6,285 nt of DNA from Bacteroidia bacterium (GTDB lineage Bacteria; Bacteroidota; Bacteroidia; Cytophagales; Cyclobacteriaceae), in assembly GCA_025356795.1 (NCBI GenBank), contig JANXRR010000036.1, forward strand, positions 1 through 6,285, read 5' to 3'. Position 1 is the stretch's first letter. Every line of letters begins with the position of its first letter. Below are positions 1 through 6,199 of the stretch, one piece after another. The position numbers and the translations under genes are program-made. Under the pieces are notes generated by a model, which saw only the letters and a program-made list of their open reading frames with translations, did not search any database and was not told the DNA's origin.

Positions 1-279
1 TTCTTGGCAGGTGCTGCGGCAGGTGCCATTTTAGGTATTTTATATGCGCCTGACAAAGGCACTGCAACTCGCGAAAAGCTTTCATTCAAGCTTGATAAAT
101 ATAAAAAAATGCTGGAAGAATTTCTAGACGATCTTGTTACAGGAAAGGAAACTCCACTGACTTCAGAAGCAAAATCGCAAGGTCAAAAAGTTGTTTCCGA
201 AGCCAAAGGAAAAGCAGAACGGCTGTTGGAAGATGTGGATGAATTATTAGCCCAAATTCGTGGCGACAAAAAGAGTTAA
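1..279 (+). CDS. YtxH-family membrane-associated protein, 3' part only
   Basis: The reading frame is open from the first base and ends at TAA 277-279, so the true start lies before the window; the TTG at position 4 is unlikely to be the initiator. The visible 92 residues begin with a Gly/Ala-rich hydrophobic stretch (LAGAAAGAILGILYAPDKG). It is followed by a TREKL motif and then a long charged, Lys/Glu-rich helical tail with coiled-coil character. A glycine-zipper-like membrane segment followed by APxxGxxTREKL is the hallmark of the YtxH family (small envelope or stress-associated proteins of unknown biochemical function). The next gene begins 85 nt downstream on the same strand with no terminator between, so the two may share a transcript. 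Family assignment is fairly secure; no specific role can be given. Confidence 0.8.
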   Translation, partial: FLAGAAAGAILGILYAPDKGTATREKLSFKLDKYKKMLEEFLDDLVTGKETPLTSEAKSQGQKVVSEAKGKAERLLEDVDELLAQIRGDKKS

Positions 280-364
280 TGATTTGTTAAACAAAATTGT
301 AGGTTAGGATGATACTCTCATTTGAATGAATTTTACAATTGGAAAAGCTTACCACTATATAAAG

Positions 365-916
365 ATGAAAAATATAAAAAGTCTATTAATTGCTTCCGTC
401 CTTTTGGTTGGTATGGTTTCATGCCACGATCGCGCGGCTGAAAAAAGAATTGCTGAATTGGAAAGTAGATTGACTGCCATCGAAGGAAACAAACCGGCTA
501 CTGTTGCTTCACCAACACCTTCGGCTACATTACCCACCGTACAACCTACAGCTGATGAAAAGCCCGAGGGGCCTCTTCCTGTTGCATCTTTTGCAGTAGT
601 TGATCACGATTTCGGCACTGTGCCAGAAGGACCAAAAGTTATTTATGAATATAAAGTCAAAAATACAGGCCAAGCTCCACTCATTATTCAAAATGCTCAG
701 CCATCATGTGGTTGCACAGTTCCTAACTGGAGCAAAGAGCCAATTCCTGTGGGTGGATCAGGGTTTGTAAAAGCTGAGTTTGACACCAATGGCAAGCAAG
801 GCATTCAAAATAAAACAATTACAGTTACCAGCAACACATGGCCTAAAGTAACCACGCTACGATTTAAGGCGATGGTAACTCCAAAACCTGATGGAGCCAA
901 TGGCCCGGTAAAATAG
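365..916 (+). CDS. DUF1573-domain lipoprotein
   Basis: A predicted secreted lipoprotein of 183 residues. The ATG at 365 was chosen over the in-frame ATG at 326 because it places a classical signal peptide at the N-terminus: MKNIK, a hydrophobic core, then MVSC with the acylated Cys at residue 20. After the Cys comes a short charged helix with heptad-like I/L spacing (about 24-40), then a Pro/Thr/Ala-rich linker (about 43-72). A DUF1573 domain follows (about 76-172) with the family's HDFGTV motif at 81-86, KNTG at 99-102, SCGCTVP at 114-120 and SN at 156-157. DUF1573 is an immunoglobulin-like beta domain frequent in Bacteroidota envelope proteins; its molecular function is not established. The two cysteines of CGC (115, 117) are the only ones in the mature domain apart from the lipid-anchored one. 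A strong terminator follows the gene. Confidence 0.88.
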   Translation: MKNIKSLLIASVLLVGMVSCHDRAAEKRIAELESRLTAIEGNKPATVASPTPSATLPTVQPTADEKPEGPLPVASFAVVDHDFGTVPEGPKVIYEYKVKNTGQAPLIIQNAQPSCGCTVPNWSKEPIPVGGSGFVKAEFDTNGKQGIQNKTITVTSNTWPKVTTLRFKAMVTPKPDGANGPVK

Positions 917-942
917 GATCAAGGATATTAATATATAGATTG

Positions 943-980
943 AACATCCCAAATCATATGGTTTGGGATGTTTGCTTTTT
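943..980 (+). terminator. Intrinsic terminator after the DUF1573 gene
   Basis: A perfect 11-bp inverted repeat pairs AACATCCCAAA (943-953) with TTTGGGATGTT (962-972). The stem can be extended inward by a C-G and a T-G pair to leave an ATAT tetraloop. It is followed by TGCTTTTT. Stem, tight loop and downstream T run are the standard form of a Rho-independent terminator for + strand transcription. No T-rich tract flanks it for the opposite direction, so it appears to work one way. It sits 26 nt after the DUF1573 stop and separates that gene from yajC. Confidence 0.85.
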
Positions 981-1016
981 AAAGGATAACTTGCAGCCTT
1001 AAACTTAAACCACATT

Positions 1017-1325
1017 ATGTTTTCAATTTTATTACAAGCAGCAGCCGGAAGCAGTTATATGCAATTCATCCCGTTGATCGGTATCATCGTTGTATTTTAT
1101 TTTTTCATGATCCGTCCGCAACAGAAAAAAGCAAAAGACCAAAAGAAATTTATTGACGAAGTTAAAAAGGGTGATGATGTAGTGACCATAGGAGGAATAT
1201 ATGGGCGTGTGGCAGAAATTGAAGGTGATACCATTAGCTTGGAAGTTGAGCGTGGCGGTCGTATAAAAATGTCTAAGTCAGCAATTTCAATGGAAACAAC
1301 CAAATCAATATTTGGCAAAAAATAG
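1017..1325 (+). CDS. yajC: Preprotein translocase subunit YajC
   Basis: YajC is the small single-pass inner-membrane protein that associates with SecDF and the SecYEG channel during Sec-dependent export. The 102-residue product has the usual size and layout: a short N-terminus, a transmembrane helix at about 17-31, the family signature FMIRPQQKK at 30-38, then a basic stretch and a small cytoplasmic beta domain (GDDVVTIGGIYGRV, about 52-65) ending in a Lys-rich tail. The ATG at 1017 gives the expected N-terminal length; no Shine-Dalgarno is seen, as is common in Bacteroidota. The gene is preceded by the terminator at 943-980, so it must either have its own promoter in the roughly 36-nt gap or depend on read-through. 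It is followed after 11 nt by the YbbR-like gene. Confidence 0.96.
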   Translation: MFSILLQAAAGSSYMQFIPLIGIIVVFYFFMIRPQQKKAKDQKKFIDEVKKGDDVVTIGGIYGRVAEIEGDTISLEVERGGRIKMSKSAISMETTKSIFGKK

Positions 1326-1336
1326 AAACTAAACAT

Positions 1337-2284
1337 GTGAGTTTTTTACGTGTACTTGTAAATTTGTTTCAATTTAATCGCACCAATTGGAGAGCCGTAT
1401 TGCTTTGTCTTTTAACCGCGAGTATTTTTTGGGCTTTCAATGCCTTAAATAAGCAATACACTTCCAACATAAAATTTCCGCTCCGCTTCGAATATGATGT
1501 TGAAAAAGCGAGCCCCATTCAAGAACTCCCAGCCTCGGTACTCGTAAATGTAAGTGGCAATGGCTGGGAGCTTTTTAGGGAAACATTTGGTTATAAAATT
1601 CCAAGTTTAACCATACCGTTAGAAAAGCCTATTGAGGTAAAAAAAATTGTGGGCAGTTCCTTGCCTCCAATGTTAGCCAATCAAATTGGGAAGCTCCAAA
1701 TTAATTACGTGGTCACAGATACATTGTACCTCCAATTTGATCAAAAGGATAAGCATACTTATAAACTTTTTGTCGACTCAAAAGACATCACTTTCAAAGA
1801 AGGTTATGGGCGCATCAGTCCCGTTGTAGTGTTACCTGATTCAATTCAATTGCAAGGCCCCAAAAGTCTATTACACAAATTGCCCGATTCCTTAGTTATT
1901 ACTTTGCCAGGCAAAAAATTAAATTCAAATTTTCGCGATCAACTTCCCATCAATTTACCATCTGCAGAAATGATACAACTTAATTTTACGCACGTTGAAG
2001 TAATGTTTGAGGTAGATCAAGTAACCACGGTGGAAGTAAAATCGAAAGTGGAAATCAAAAACTTGCCAAAATGGAATCATGTCTCGTTAAGTCAAGATAG
2101 TATGTCCATCAAAATTCAAGTACCCACAACCAAAAGCGAAGATTTCAAAAAAATTATTCCCTCAATTAGCATCAACTTAAGAAAAATAAAAAAAGGAAAT
2201 CATATTATCAAACCCCGAGTAGAAGGCATTCCTTCGTATTGTTCTATTATTAGATTAGATTCATTGGCAGTTAATATTTTTTAA
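1337..2284 (+). CDS. YbbR/CdaR-like single-pass membrane protein
   Basis: The 315-residue product has a short basic cytoplasmic N-terminus, one transmembrane helix at about 19-37 and a large extracytoplasmic region rich in beta-strand. Within it, YbbR-type repeats are recognisable from the LPxSVxVxxSG and LPDSIxLxGP patterns: about 47-100, 153-200 and 220-275, the last very divergent. In Firmicutes the YbbR protein CdaR modulates the diadenylate cyclase CdaA; whether Bacteroidota homologues do this is not shown, and no cyclase gene is in this window. The start is GTG at 1337, since the ATG two bases earlier (1335) is followed at once by TGA. No other usable start precedes the transmembrane helix. 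It sits between yajC and coaE, a linkage I recall from other Bacteroidota. Family call is good; function is uncertain. Confidence 0.85.
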   Translation: MSFLRVLVNLFQFNRTNWRAVLLCLLTASIFWAFNALNKQYTSNIKFPLRFEYDVEKASPIQELPASVLVNVSGNGWELFRETFGYKIPSLTIPLEKPIEVKKIVGSSLPPMLANQIGKLQINYVVTDTLYLQFDQKDKHTYKLFVDSKDITFKEGYGRISPVVVLPDSIQLQGPKSLLHKLPDSLVITLPGKKLNSNFRDQLPINLPSAEMIQLNFTHVEVMFEVDQVTTVEVKSKVEIKNLPKWNHVSLSQDSMSIKIQVPTTKSEDFKKIIPSISINLRKIKKGNHIIKPRVEGIPSYCSIIRLDSLAVNIF

Positions 2285-2287
2285 AGT

Positions 2288-2893
2288 GTGAACAAACCCA
2301 TTTGCGTAGGCATCACTGGCGGCATAGGCTGTGGCAAAAGTATTGTGTGCGAAATTTTTAATGCGCTTGGCATTCTTAGTTATGATGCCGACAGCAGAGC
2401 AAGAATTATTTTGAATACGAACGAGGTTTTAAAAGACCAGATCAAAGATGCTTTTGGCTCTTATGCTTATGGTGAAGATGGAAATCTTGACAGAGTCCAT
2501 ATCTCTAAAATGGTTTTTAGCATACCTGAAAAGTTGGCGAAATTAAATCAATTGGTTCATCCACGGGTAGCGTCTGATTTCAACACTTGGAAAGAAGAGC
2601 ATCAATTGCAGCCATACATTTTGAAGGAAGCTGCGCTCTTATTTGAAGCCGGATCAACTAAGGATCTAGATAAAATTATTGTTGTTTCAGCGCCTGAACC
2701 AATTCGTATTAAGCGTGTGCTGGCGCGCGATCCACACCGAACCGAAAGCGATGTTATTAAAATTATTGCCAATCAGCTACCCGAAGAAGTGAAAATGAAA
2801 ATGGCAGATTTTATAATTAGAAATGATGAGCGTGAGCTGTTAATTCCGCAGGTATTAAAGTTGCACGAGCTATTCTTACAAGCAAAGCTCTAG
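2288..2893 (+). CDS. coaE: Dephospho-CoA kinase
   Basis: CoaE is a cytoplasmic enzyme that phosphorylates the 3'-hydroxyl of the ribose of dephospho-CoA with ATP, the last step of coenzyme A synthesis. The 201-residue length is typical. The P-loop is GITGGIGCGKS at 8-18, and the substrate-site aspartates follow in YDADSRAR (D33, D35). LVHPRV is at 89-94, EAALLFEAG at 114-122, and the LID-type arginines are in the RIKRVLARDPHR segment (140-151). A NQLPEEVKMKMADFIIRND segment, conserved in the family, closes the fold. The start is GTG at 2288, only 3 nt after the YbbR-like stop, so translational coupling is likely; a GTG two bases earlier runs straight into TGA. The gene ends 2 nt short of the stop codon of the convergent mutS gene, with no terminator between. 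Confidence 0.96.
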   Translation: MNKPICVGITGGIGCGKSIVCEIFNALGILSYDADSRARIILNTNEVLKDQIKDAFGSYAYGEDGNLDRVHISKMVFSIPEKLAKLNQLVHPRVASDFNTWKEEHQLQPYILKEAALLFEAGSTKDLDKIIVVSAPEPIRIKRVLARDPHRTESDVIKIIANQLPEEVKMKMADFIIRNDERELLIPQVLKLHELFLQAKL

Positions 2894-2895
2894 AA

Positions 2896-5499
2896 TCAGT
2901 TCTTTCTTTTAACAACATTCAACAACTCATTCAACTTTAATAAAGCTTCTACCGGAGAGATTGCATTTATATCAATCTTTGTAAGCATCTCTTGTATCGC
3001 TTTTGATTTCGGATCTACTTCAAAAAAACTCATTTGTGGTTGCGGCTTGGGTATATCGTCAAATTTTTTCGTCTCGTTTTTATACTTATCCTTTTCTAAA
3101 AATTGTAAAATTTCATTTGCACGCAGCACTACTTTGTTGGGCATGCCTGCCAATTGCGCTACGTGAATGCCAAAGCTGTGTTCGCTTCCGCCTTCCATCA
3201 ACTTGCGCATAAAAATAATTTTGTCGCCTATTTCTTTAACCGACACATTAAAATTTTTCACACGCACCAAATCTTCCGCCAGTTGATTAAGCTCGTGATA
3301 GTGAGTGGCGAACAATGTTTTTGGTTTCGCTTCTTTATGGTTATGAAGATATTCTACAATTGCCCATGCTATAGAAACGCCATCATAGGTACTGGTGCCA
3401 CGGCCAATTTCATCCATCAAAATCAAGCTTCGATCGCTCAAGTTGTTAAGTATACTTGCGGTTTCGGTCATCTCTACCATAAAGGTTGATTCTCCTCTTG
3501 ATAGATTATCGCTCGCTCCAACTCGGGTAAATATTTTATCTACAATGCCAACTGCGGCCTGTTGTGCTGGCACATAGCTACCCATTTGCGCCATCAACAC
3601 AATCAGTGCCACCTGCCTTAACAGAGCAGACTTACCCGCCATGTTAGGCCCCGTGATAATTAGTATTTGCTGATTTTCTGTATCGAGGTAGATATCGTTA
3701 GGCACATAGCTTTCGCCTATTGGCAGTTGCTTTTCTATTACAGGATGCCTTCCCGCTTCAATGTATAATTGGGTAGAATTATTAATTTCTGGTTTACAGT
3801 ATTTGTTGGCAATAGCTACAGTAGCAAAAGATAGAAGACAATCGAGCGTAGCAATGACTTTTGCATTCTGTTGAATTTGAGAAATAAAATCGGCCGTGTG
3901 ATGCACCAATTCTTGAAATAATCTTATTTCAATTGCACCAAGCTTTTCTTCAGCCGTAAAAATCTTTTCTTCATACACTTTTAACTCTTCGGTAATATAT
4001 CGCTCGGCATTGACAAGCGTTTGCTTGCGAATCCAATCGGCAGGCACTTTATCTTTATTTGCGTTGCTAACTTCAAGATAGTATCCAAAAACTTTGTTGA
4101 ATGATATTTTTAGAGAGCCAATGCCCGTTCGCTCAATCTCTCTCTTCTGTACTTGCAAAAGATAATCTTTCCCAGAAAAGGCAATGGCGCGAAGGTCGTC
4201 CAGTTCAGCATTTACCCCTTTTTTTATAATACCCCCTTGATGAACCAGCATGGGCGCATCTTCTTGAAGCTCTTGTTCAATCTTAGCTAATAAAAATTCA
4301 CATCTATGAAGTTGATCGCTCATTTTAACAAGTTCTTGCGAATTCATAGAACTCAATAATTCTTTTATGGGAAGAATGGCTTGAAGTGAGCGCTTCAATT
4401 GCAGTAACTCGCGGGGGTTAATTCTGCCAACGGCTACTTTTGAAATCAATCTCTCGAGATCAGCTATTTGGCCTAATTGCGTTGCTATTTTTTCAGAGAG
4501 AGCGGAATCGCCAACAAGCATTTGAACAATTGCCAAGCGCTGTTCAATGGGTTGCTTTTCTTTGAGCGGTAAGATCATCCACTTGTGCAACTGTCTAGAG
4601 CCCATGGGCGTAATTGTTCGATCTATTATTTCCAATAAAGAAACGCCACCTTCTTGCGAAGAGGAAACAATCTCCAAGTTTCTAATAGTAAACTTATCCA
4701 ACCACACATGCTTATCTTGATCAATGCGTGCTATGGTAGCAATGTGATGCGTGTCTTTATGTTCAGTTGCTTCTAAGTAATGCAAAATTGCTCCCGCGGC
4801 AATTATGGCTTCCGTAAAATTATCGACACCAAAGCCTTTAAGGTTTGCTGTTTTAAAATGCGACAGTAATTTGGTTTGTGCAAAGTCAAAGGCATACACC
4901 CAATCATCCAGGGCAAAAGTAGAGCAGCCCTCAGCAAATTGTGATTCAACTTTTGAGCGGTTGGTTTTAGCGAAAATAATTTCTGCCGGCCCAAAGCTTT
5001 GAATGAGTTTAAGAATATAACTCTCCTGACCTTGCGCGGCATAAAATTCGCCCGTGCTAATATCCAAAAAAGAAACCCCCACTACATTTTTTGAATAATG
5101 AATGGAGGCTAAGAAATTATTCTGTCTTTTTTCTAACACATTATCATTGAAGGAAACACCTGGAGTAACCAATTCGGTAACGCCTCTCTTCACAATGCCC
5201 TTTACAAACCGAGGATCCTCTAATTGGTCGCAGATGGCAACTCTATTCCCTGCCCTCACAAGTTTAGGCAAATACGTATCGAGTGCATGATGCGGAAAGC
5301 CTGCCAATTCAATTTCTGAAGCATAACCTGCTCCACGCTTAGTAAGCACAATATCCAGCACTTTGCTGGCAGCAATTGCATCCTCACCAAAAGTTTCATA
5401 AAAATCGCCCACACGAAAAAGTAACAAAGCCCCCGGGTACTTCGCCTTTATAGCATTGTACTGCTTCATAAGTGGTGTTTCTGTAGGGGTTTCCTTCAT
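2896..5499 (-). CDS. mutS: DNA mismatch repair ATPase MutS
   Basis: MutS recognises mispaired and small looped-out bases after replication and, with ATP, recruits MutL. The 867-residue product is complete, close to the 853 of the E. coli protein. The N-terminal mismatch-recognition domain (about 9-120) carries the F-x-E motif at F33-Y34-E35 within GDFYETFG. A connector domain (about 128-255) and the lever/clamp domains (about 270-570) follow. The ATPase domain has Walker A GPNMAGKS at 617-624, the NLSRGESTFMVEMTE signature, Walker B LILMDE ending at E697, and ATHYHEL around H733. QMSFF at 822-826 resembles a sliding-clamp-binding motif at the site equivalent to that in E. coli MutS. A C-terminal oligomerisation-type helical segment ends the protein. 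ATG at 5499 gives a family-typical N-terminus. The gene stands alone on its strand; mutL is not in the window. Confidence 0.98.
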   Translation of the reverse strand: MKETPTETPLMKQYNAIKAKYPGALLLFRVGDFYETFGEDAIAASKVLDIVLTKRGAGYASEIELAGFPHHALDTYLPKLVRAGNRVAICDQLEDPRFVKGIVKRGVTELVTPGVSFNDNVLEKRQNNFLASIHYSKNVVGVSFLDISTGEFYAAQGQESYILKLIQSFGPAEIIFAKTNRSKVESQFAEGCSTFALDDWVYAFDFAQTKLLSHFKTANLKGFGVDNFTEAIIAAGAILHYLEATEHKDTHHIATIARIDQDKHVWLDKFTIRNLEIVSSSQEGGVSLLEIIDRTITPMGSRQLHKWMILPLKEKQPIEQRLAIVQMLVGDSALSEKIATQLGQIADLERLISKVAVGRINPRELLQLKRSLQAILPIKELLSSMNSQELVKMSDQLHRCEFLLAKIEQELQEDAPMLVHQGGIIKKGVNAELDDLRAIAFSGKDYLLQVQKREIERTGIGSLKISFNKVFGYYLEVSNANKDKVPADWIRKQTLVNAERYITEELKVYEEKIFTAEEKLGAIEIRLFQELVHHTADFISQIQQNAKVIATLDCLLSFATVAIANKYCKPEINNSTQLYIEAGRHPVIEKQLPIGESYVPNDIYLDTENQQILIITGPNMAGKSALLRQVALIVLMAQMGSYVPAQQAAVGIVDKIFTRVGASDNLSRGESTFMVEMTETASILNNLSDRSLILMDEIGRGTSTYDGVSIAWAIVEYLHNHKEAKPKTLFATHYHELNQLAEDLVRVKNFNVSVKEIGDKIIFMRKLMEGGSEHSFGIHVAQLAGMPNKVVLRANEILQFLEKDKYKNETKKFDDIPKPQPQMSFFEVDPKSKAIQEMLTKIDINAISPVEALLKLNELLNVVKRKN

Positions 5500-5503
5500 G
5501 TGG

Positions 5504-5511
5504 CAAAGATA
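5504..5511 (-). promoter_or_regulatory. mutS: Possible Bacteroidota-type -7 element of mutS
   Basis: Read on the - strand, this octamer is TATCTTTG, an exact match to the TAnnTTTG consensus of the Bacteroidota primary sigma factor. It lies 4 nt before the mutS ATG, so the start of transcription would fall at or next to the start codon, giving a leaderless or nearly leaderless mRNA. A clear -33 TTTG/TTG box at the expected 19-21 nt distance is not visible, which lowers confidence. The placement is inferred from the motif only. Confidence 0.45.
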
Positions 5512-5600
5512 ACAGGCTTGTTCTTTTTTGAGTAAGTAAAATTATTAGCTCTTGTAATTTTTGTAGTAGCTGCGATACTTATTAACCAAAATGGTTTACA

Positions 5601-5711
5601 ATGACTGACCTGCCTATTATTATTTGTTTTGTGATTTGTATCGCTCTAGCTATTATCTTACTTCTGACAGAAAAAAACCAGAAGCCCAACAAGTGTCAGA
5701 ATCAAGAGTAA
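5601..5711 (+). CDS. Possible 36-residue single-span membrane peptide
   Basis: An ATG-initiated frame of 36 codons ends at TAA 5709-5711. The product would have a four-residue N-terminus (MTDL), one strongly hydrophobic segment at about 5-22 that could span a membrane, and a polar tail from residue 23 with several Lys, Asn and Gln. It lies between divergent mutS and the sigma-factor gene and overlaps the open frame of the latter from 5668. A small hairpin, AACCA (5584-5588) with TGGTT (5592-5596), sits just before the ATG. I do not recognise a family. It could be a real small membrane protein, a leader peptide for the sigma gene, the misframed start of that gene, or chance. Support is only the hydrophobic pattern and the position. 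Confidence 0.3.
   Translation: MTDLPIIICFVICIALAIILLLTEKNQKPNKCQNQE
5661..5701 (+). promoter_or_regulatory. Two mutually exclusive hairpins upstream of the sigma gene
   Basis: One left arm can pair with two different right arms. CTTCTG (5661-5666) pairs perfectly with CAGAAG (5679-5684), leaving a 12-nt loop that holds the A7 run at 5671-5677. Alternatively TTCTGACA (5662-5669) pairs perfectly with TGTCAGAA (5694-5701), leaving a 24-nt loop. Both lie at the end of the 36-codon ORF and at the beginning of the open sigma frame. A T5 run follows at 5713-5717, but 11 nt beyond the second stem, so this is not a standard terminator. An attenuator-like role is inference; short repeats in AT-rich DNA can arise by chance. 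Confidence 0.3.
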
Positions 5712-5730
5712 CTTTTTAACTTATCAAAAG

Positions 5731-5784
5731 CTGGAAAAGGAATTTACAGAACAGATTCAAAGTTGCAGGGGCATCATTTTCAAG
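5731..5784 (+). other. Probable N-terminal coding extension of the sigma factor
   Basis: The sigma reading frame stays open upstream of GTG 5785 as far as TGA 5665-5667. The 18 codons here read LEKEFTEQIQSCRGIIFK and run straight into VIRLYINHEEDEKDLFQE. In Bacteroidota ECF sigma factors the first helix of region 2 normally begins with just such a segment (an amphipathic stretch, then GIIxKV). I therefore think this stretch is translated. There is no ATG, GTG or TTG in frame between 5668 and 5784; CTG 5731 would give a family-typical N-terminus, and ATC or ATT codons (for example 5701, 5755) are other rare possibilities. The start is thus unresolved. Confidence 0.6.
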
Positions 5785-6198
5785 GTGATCCGCCTATACA
5801 TTAACCACGAGGAAGATGAGAAAGACCTTTTCCAGGAAATTCTTTTTCAGGCATGGAAGTCGTTCCCCAATTTCGATGGCCGTTCAAAGTTTTCTACCTG
5901 GCTTTATCGCCTAAGCCTGAACACGGTGCTTACTTTTAAACGAAGGCCAGTAAAAGTAGAAGCCCGCGAAAATTTGGAATCGCTCAACCATTCTGAAAAG
6001 ATAGAGAAAGATGAAAGCGAAGCATTGTATTACGCCATTAGGCAACTCAATGAAGTTGATAAAATGATTATAACGCTTCACTTAGATGGCTATGAAAACG
6101 AAGAAATTGCAGAAATATCGGGGCTAACAAAAAACAACACTGCTGTAAAGCTTCACCGGATTAAAGATGGCTTGATCAAAACATTAAAAGCAATGTGA
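5785..6198 (+). CDS. ECF-type RNA polymerase sigma-70 factor
   Basis: A sigma factor that would direct RNA polymerase core to a particular promoter set. The 137 residues counted from GTG 5785 contain sigma region 2, including DEKDLFQEILFQAWKSF (11-27), FDGRSKFSTWLYRLSLN (30-46) and a basic end, FKRR. An acidic linker (about 55-78) follows, then region 4 (about 80-135) with the helix-turn-helix YENEEIAEISGLTKNNTAVKLHRIKDGL. GTG 5785 is the first conventional start in this frame, but it cuts into the first helix of region 2. The true protein probably starts about 18 residues earlier, where only non-standard start codons exist (see the 5731-5784 entry). The gene diverges from mutS. It is followed after a single base by another ORF, an arrangement typical of a sigma factor with a partner gene, perhaps a regulator. 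The ECF subgroup is not assigned. Confidence 0.88.
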   Translation: MIRLYINHEEDEKDLFQEILFQAWKSFPNFDGRSKFSTWLYRLSLNTVLTFKRRPVKVEARENLESLNHSEKIEKDESEALYYAIRQLNEVDKMIITLHLDGYENEEIAEISGLTKNNTAVKLHRIKDGLIKTLKAM

Positions 6199-6199
6199 T

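Noticed and set aside
295..340. Inverted repeat AATTGTA (295-301) with TACAATT (334-340) between the YtxH and DUF1573 genes.
   Set aside because: Only 7 AT-rich pairs around a long loop and no T run; expected by chance in such AT-rich DNA.
326..364. Earlier in-frame ATG for the DUF1573 gene at 326.
   Set aside because: It would add 13 residues in front of a complete lipoprotein signal peptide; ATG 365 gives the normal Met-Lys start directly before the hydrophobic core.
962..993. Possible yajC promoter made of TTTG (962-965) and TAACTTG (987-993).
   Set aside because: The -7 box deviates from TAnnTTTG and the TTTG is part of the terminator stem; too weak to annotate.
2867..2890. GAGCT/AGCTC repeat at the end of coaE as a terminator.
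   Set aside because: Five pairs with a 14-nt loop inside the coding region and no T run immediately after it.
4803..5042. Open frames of 60-111 codons on both strands inside mutS.
   Set aside because: They overlap a fully conserved mutS, show no recognisable domain and have compositions typical of shadow frames.
5527..5563. TTTG (5527-5530) and TAATTTTTG (5555-5563) as a promoter for the right-hand genes.
   Set aside because: Spacer of about 24 nt is too long and the second box has one extra base compared with TAnnTTTG.
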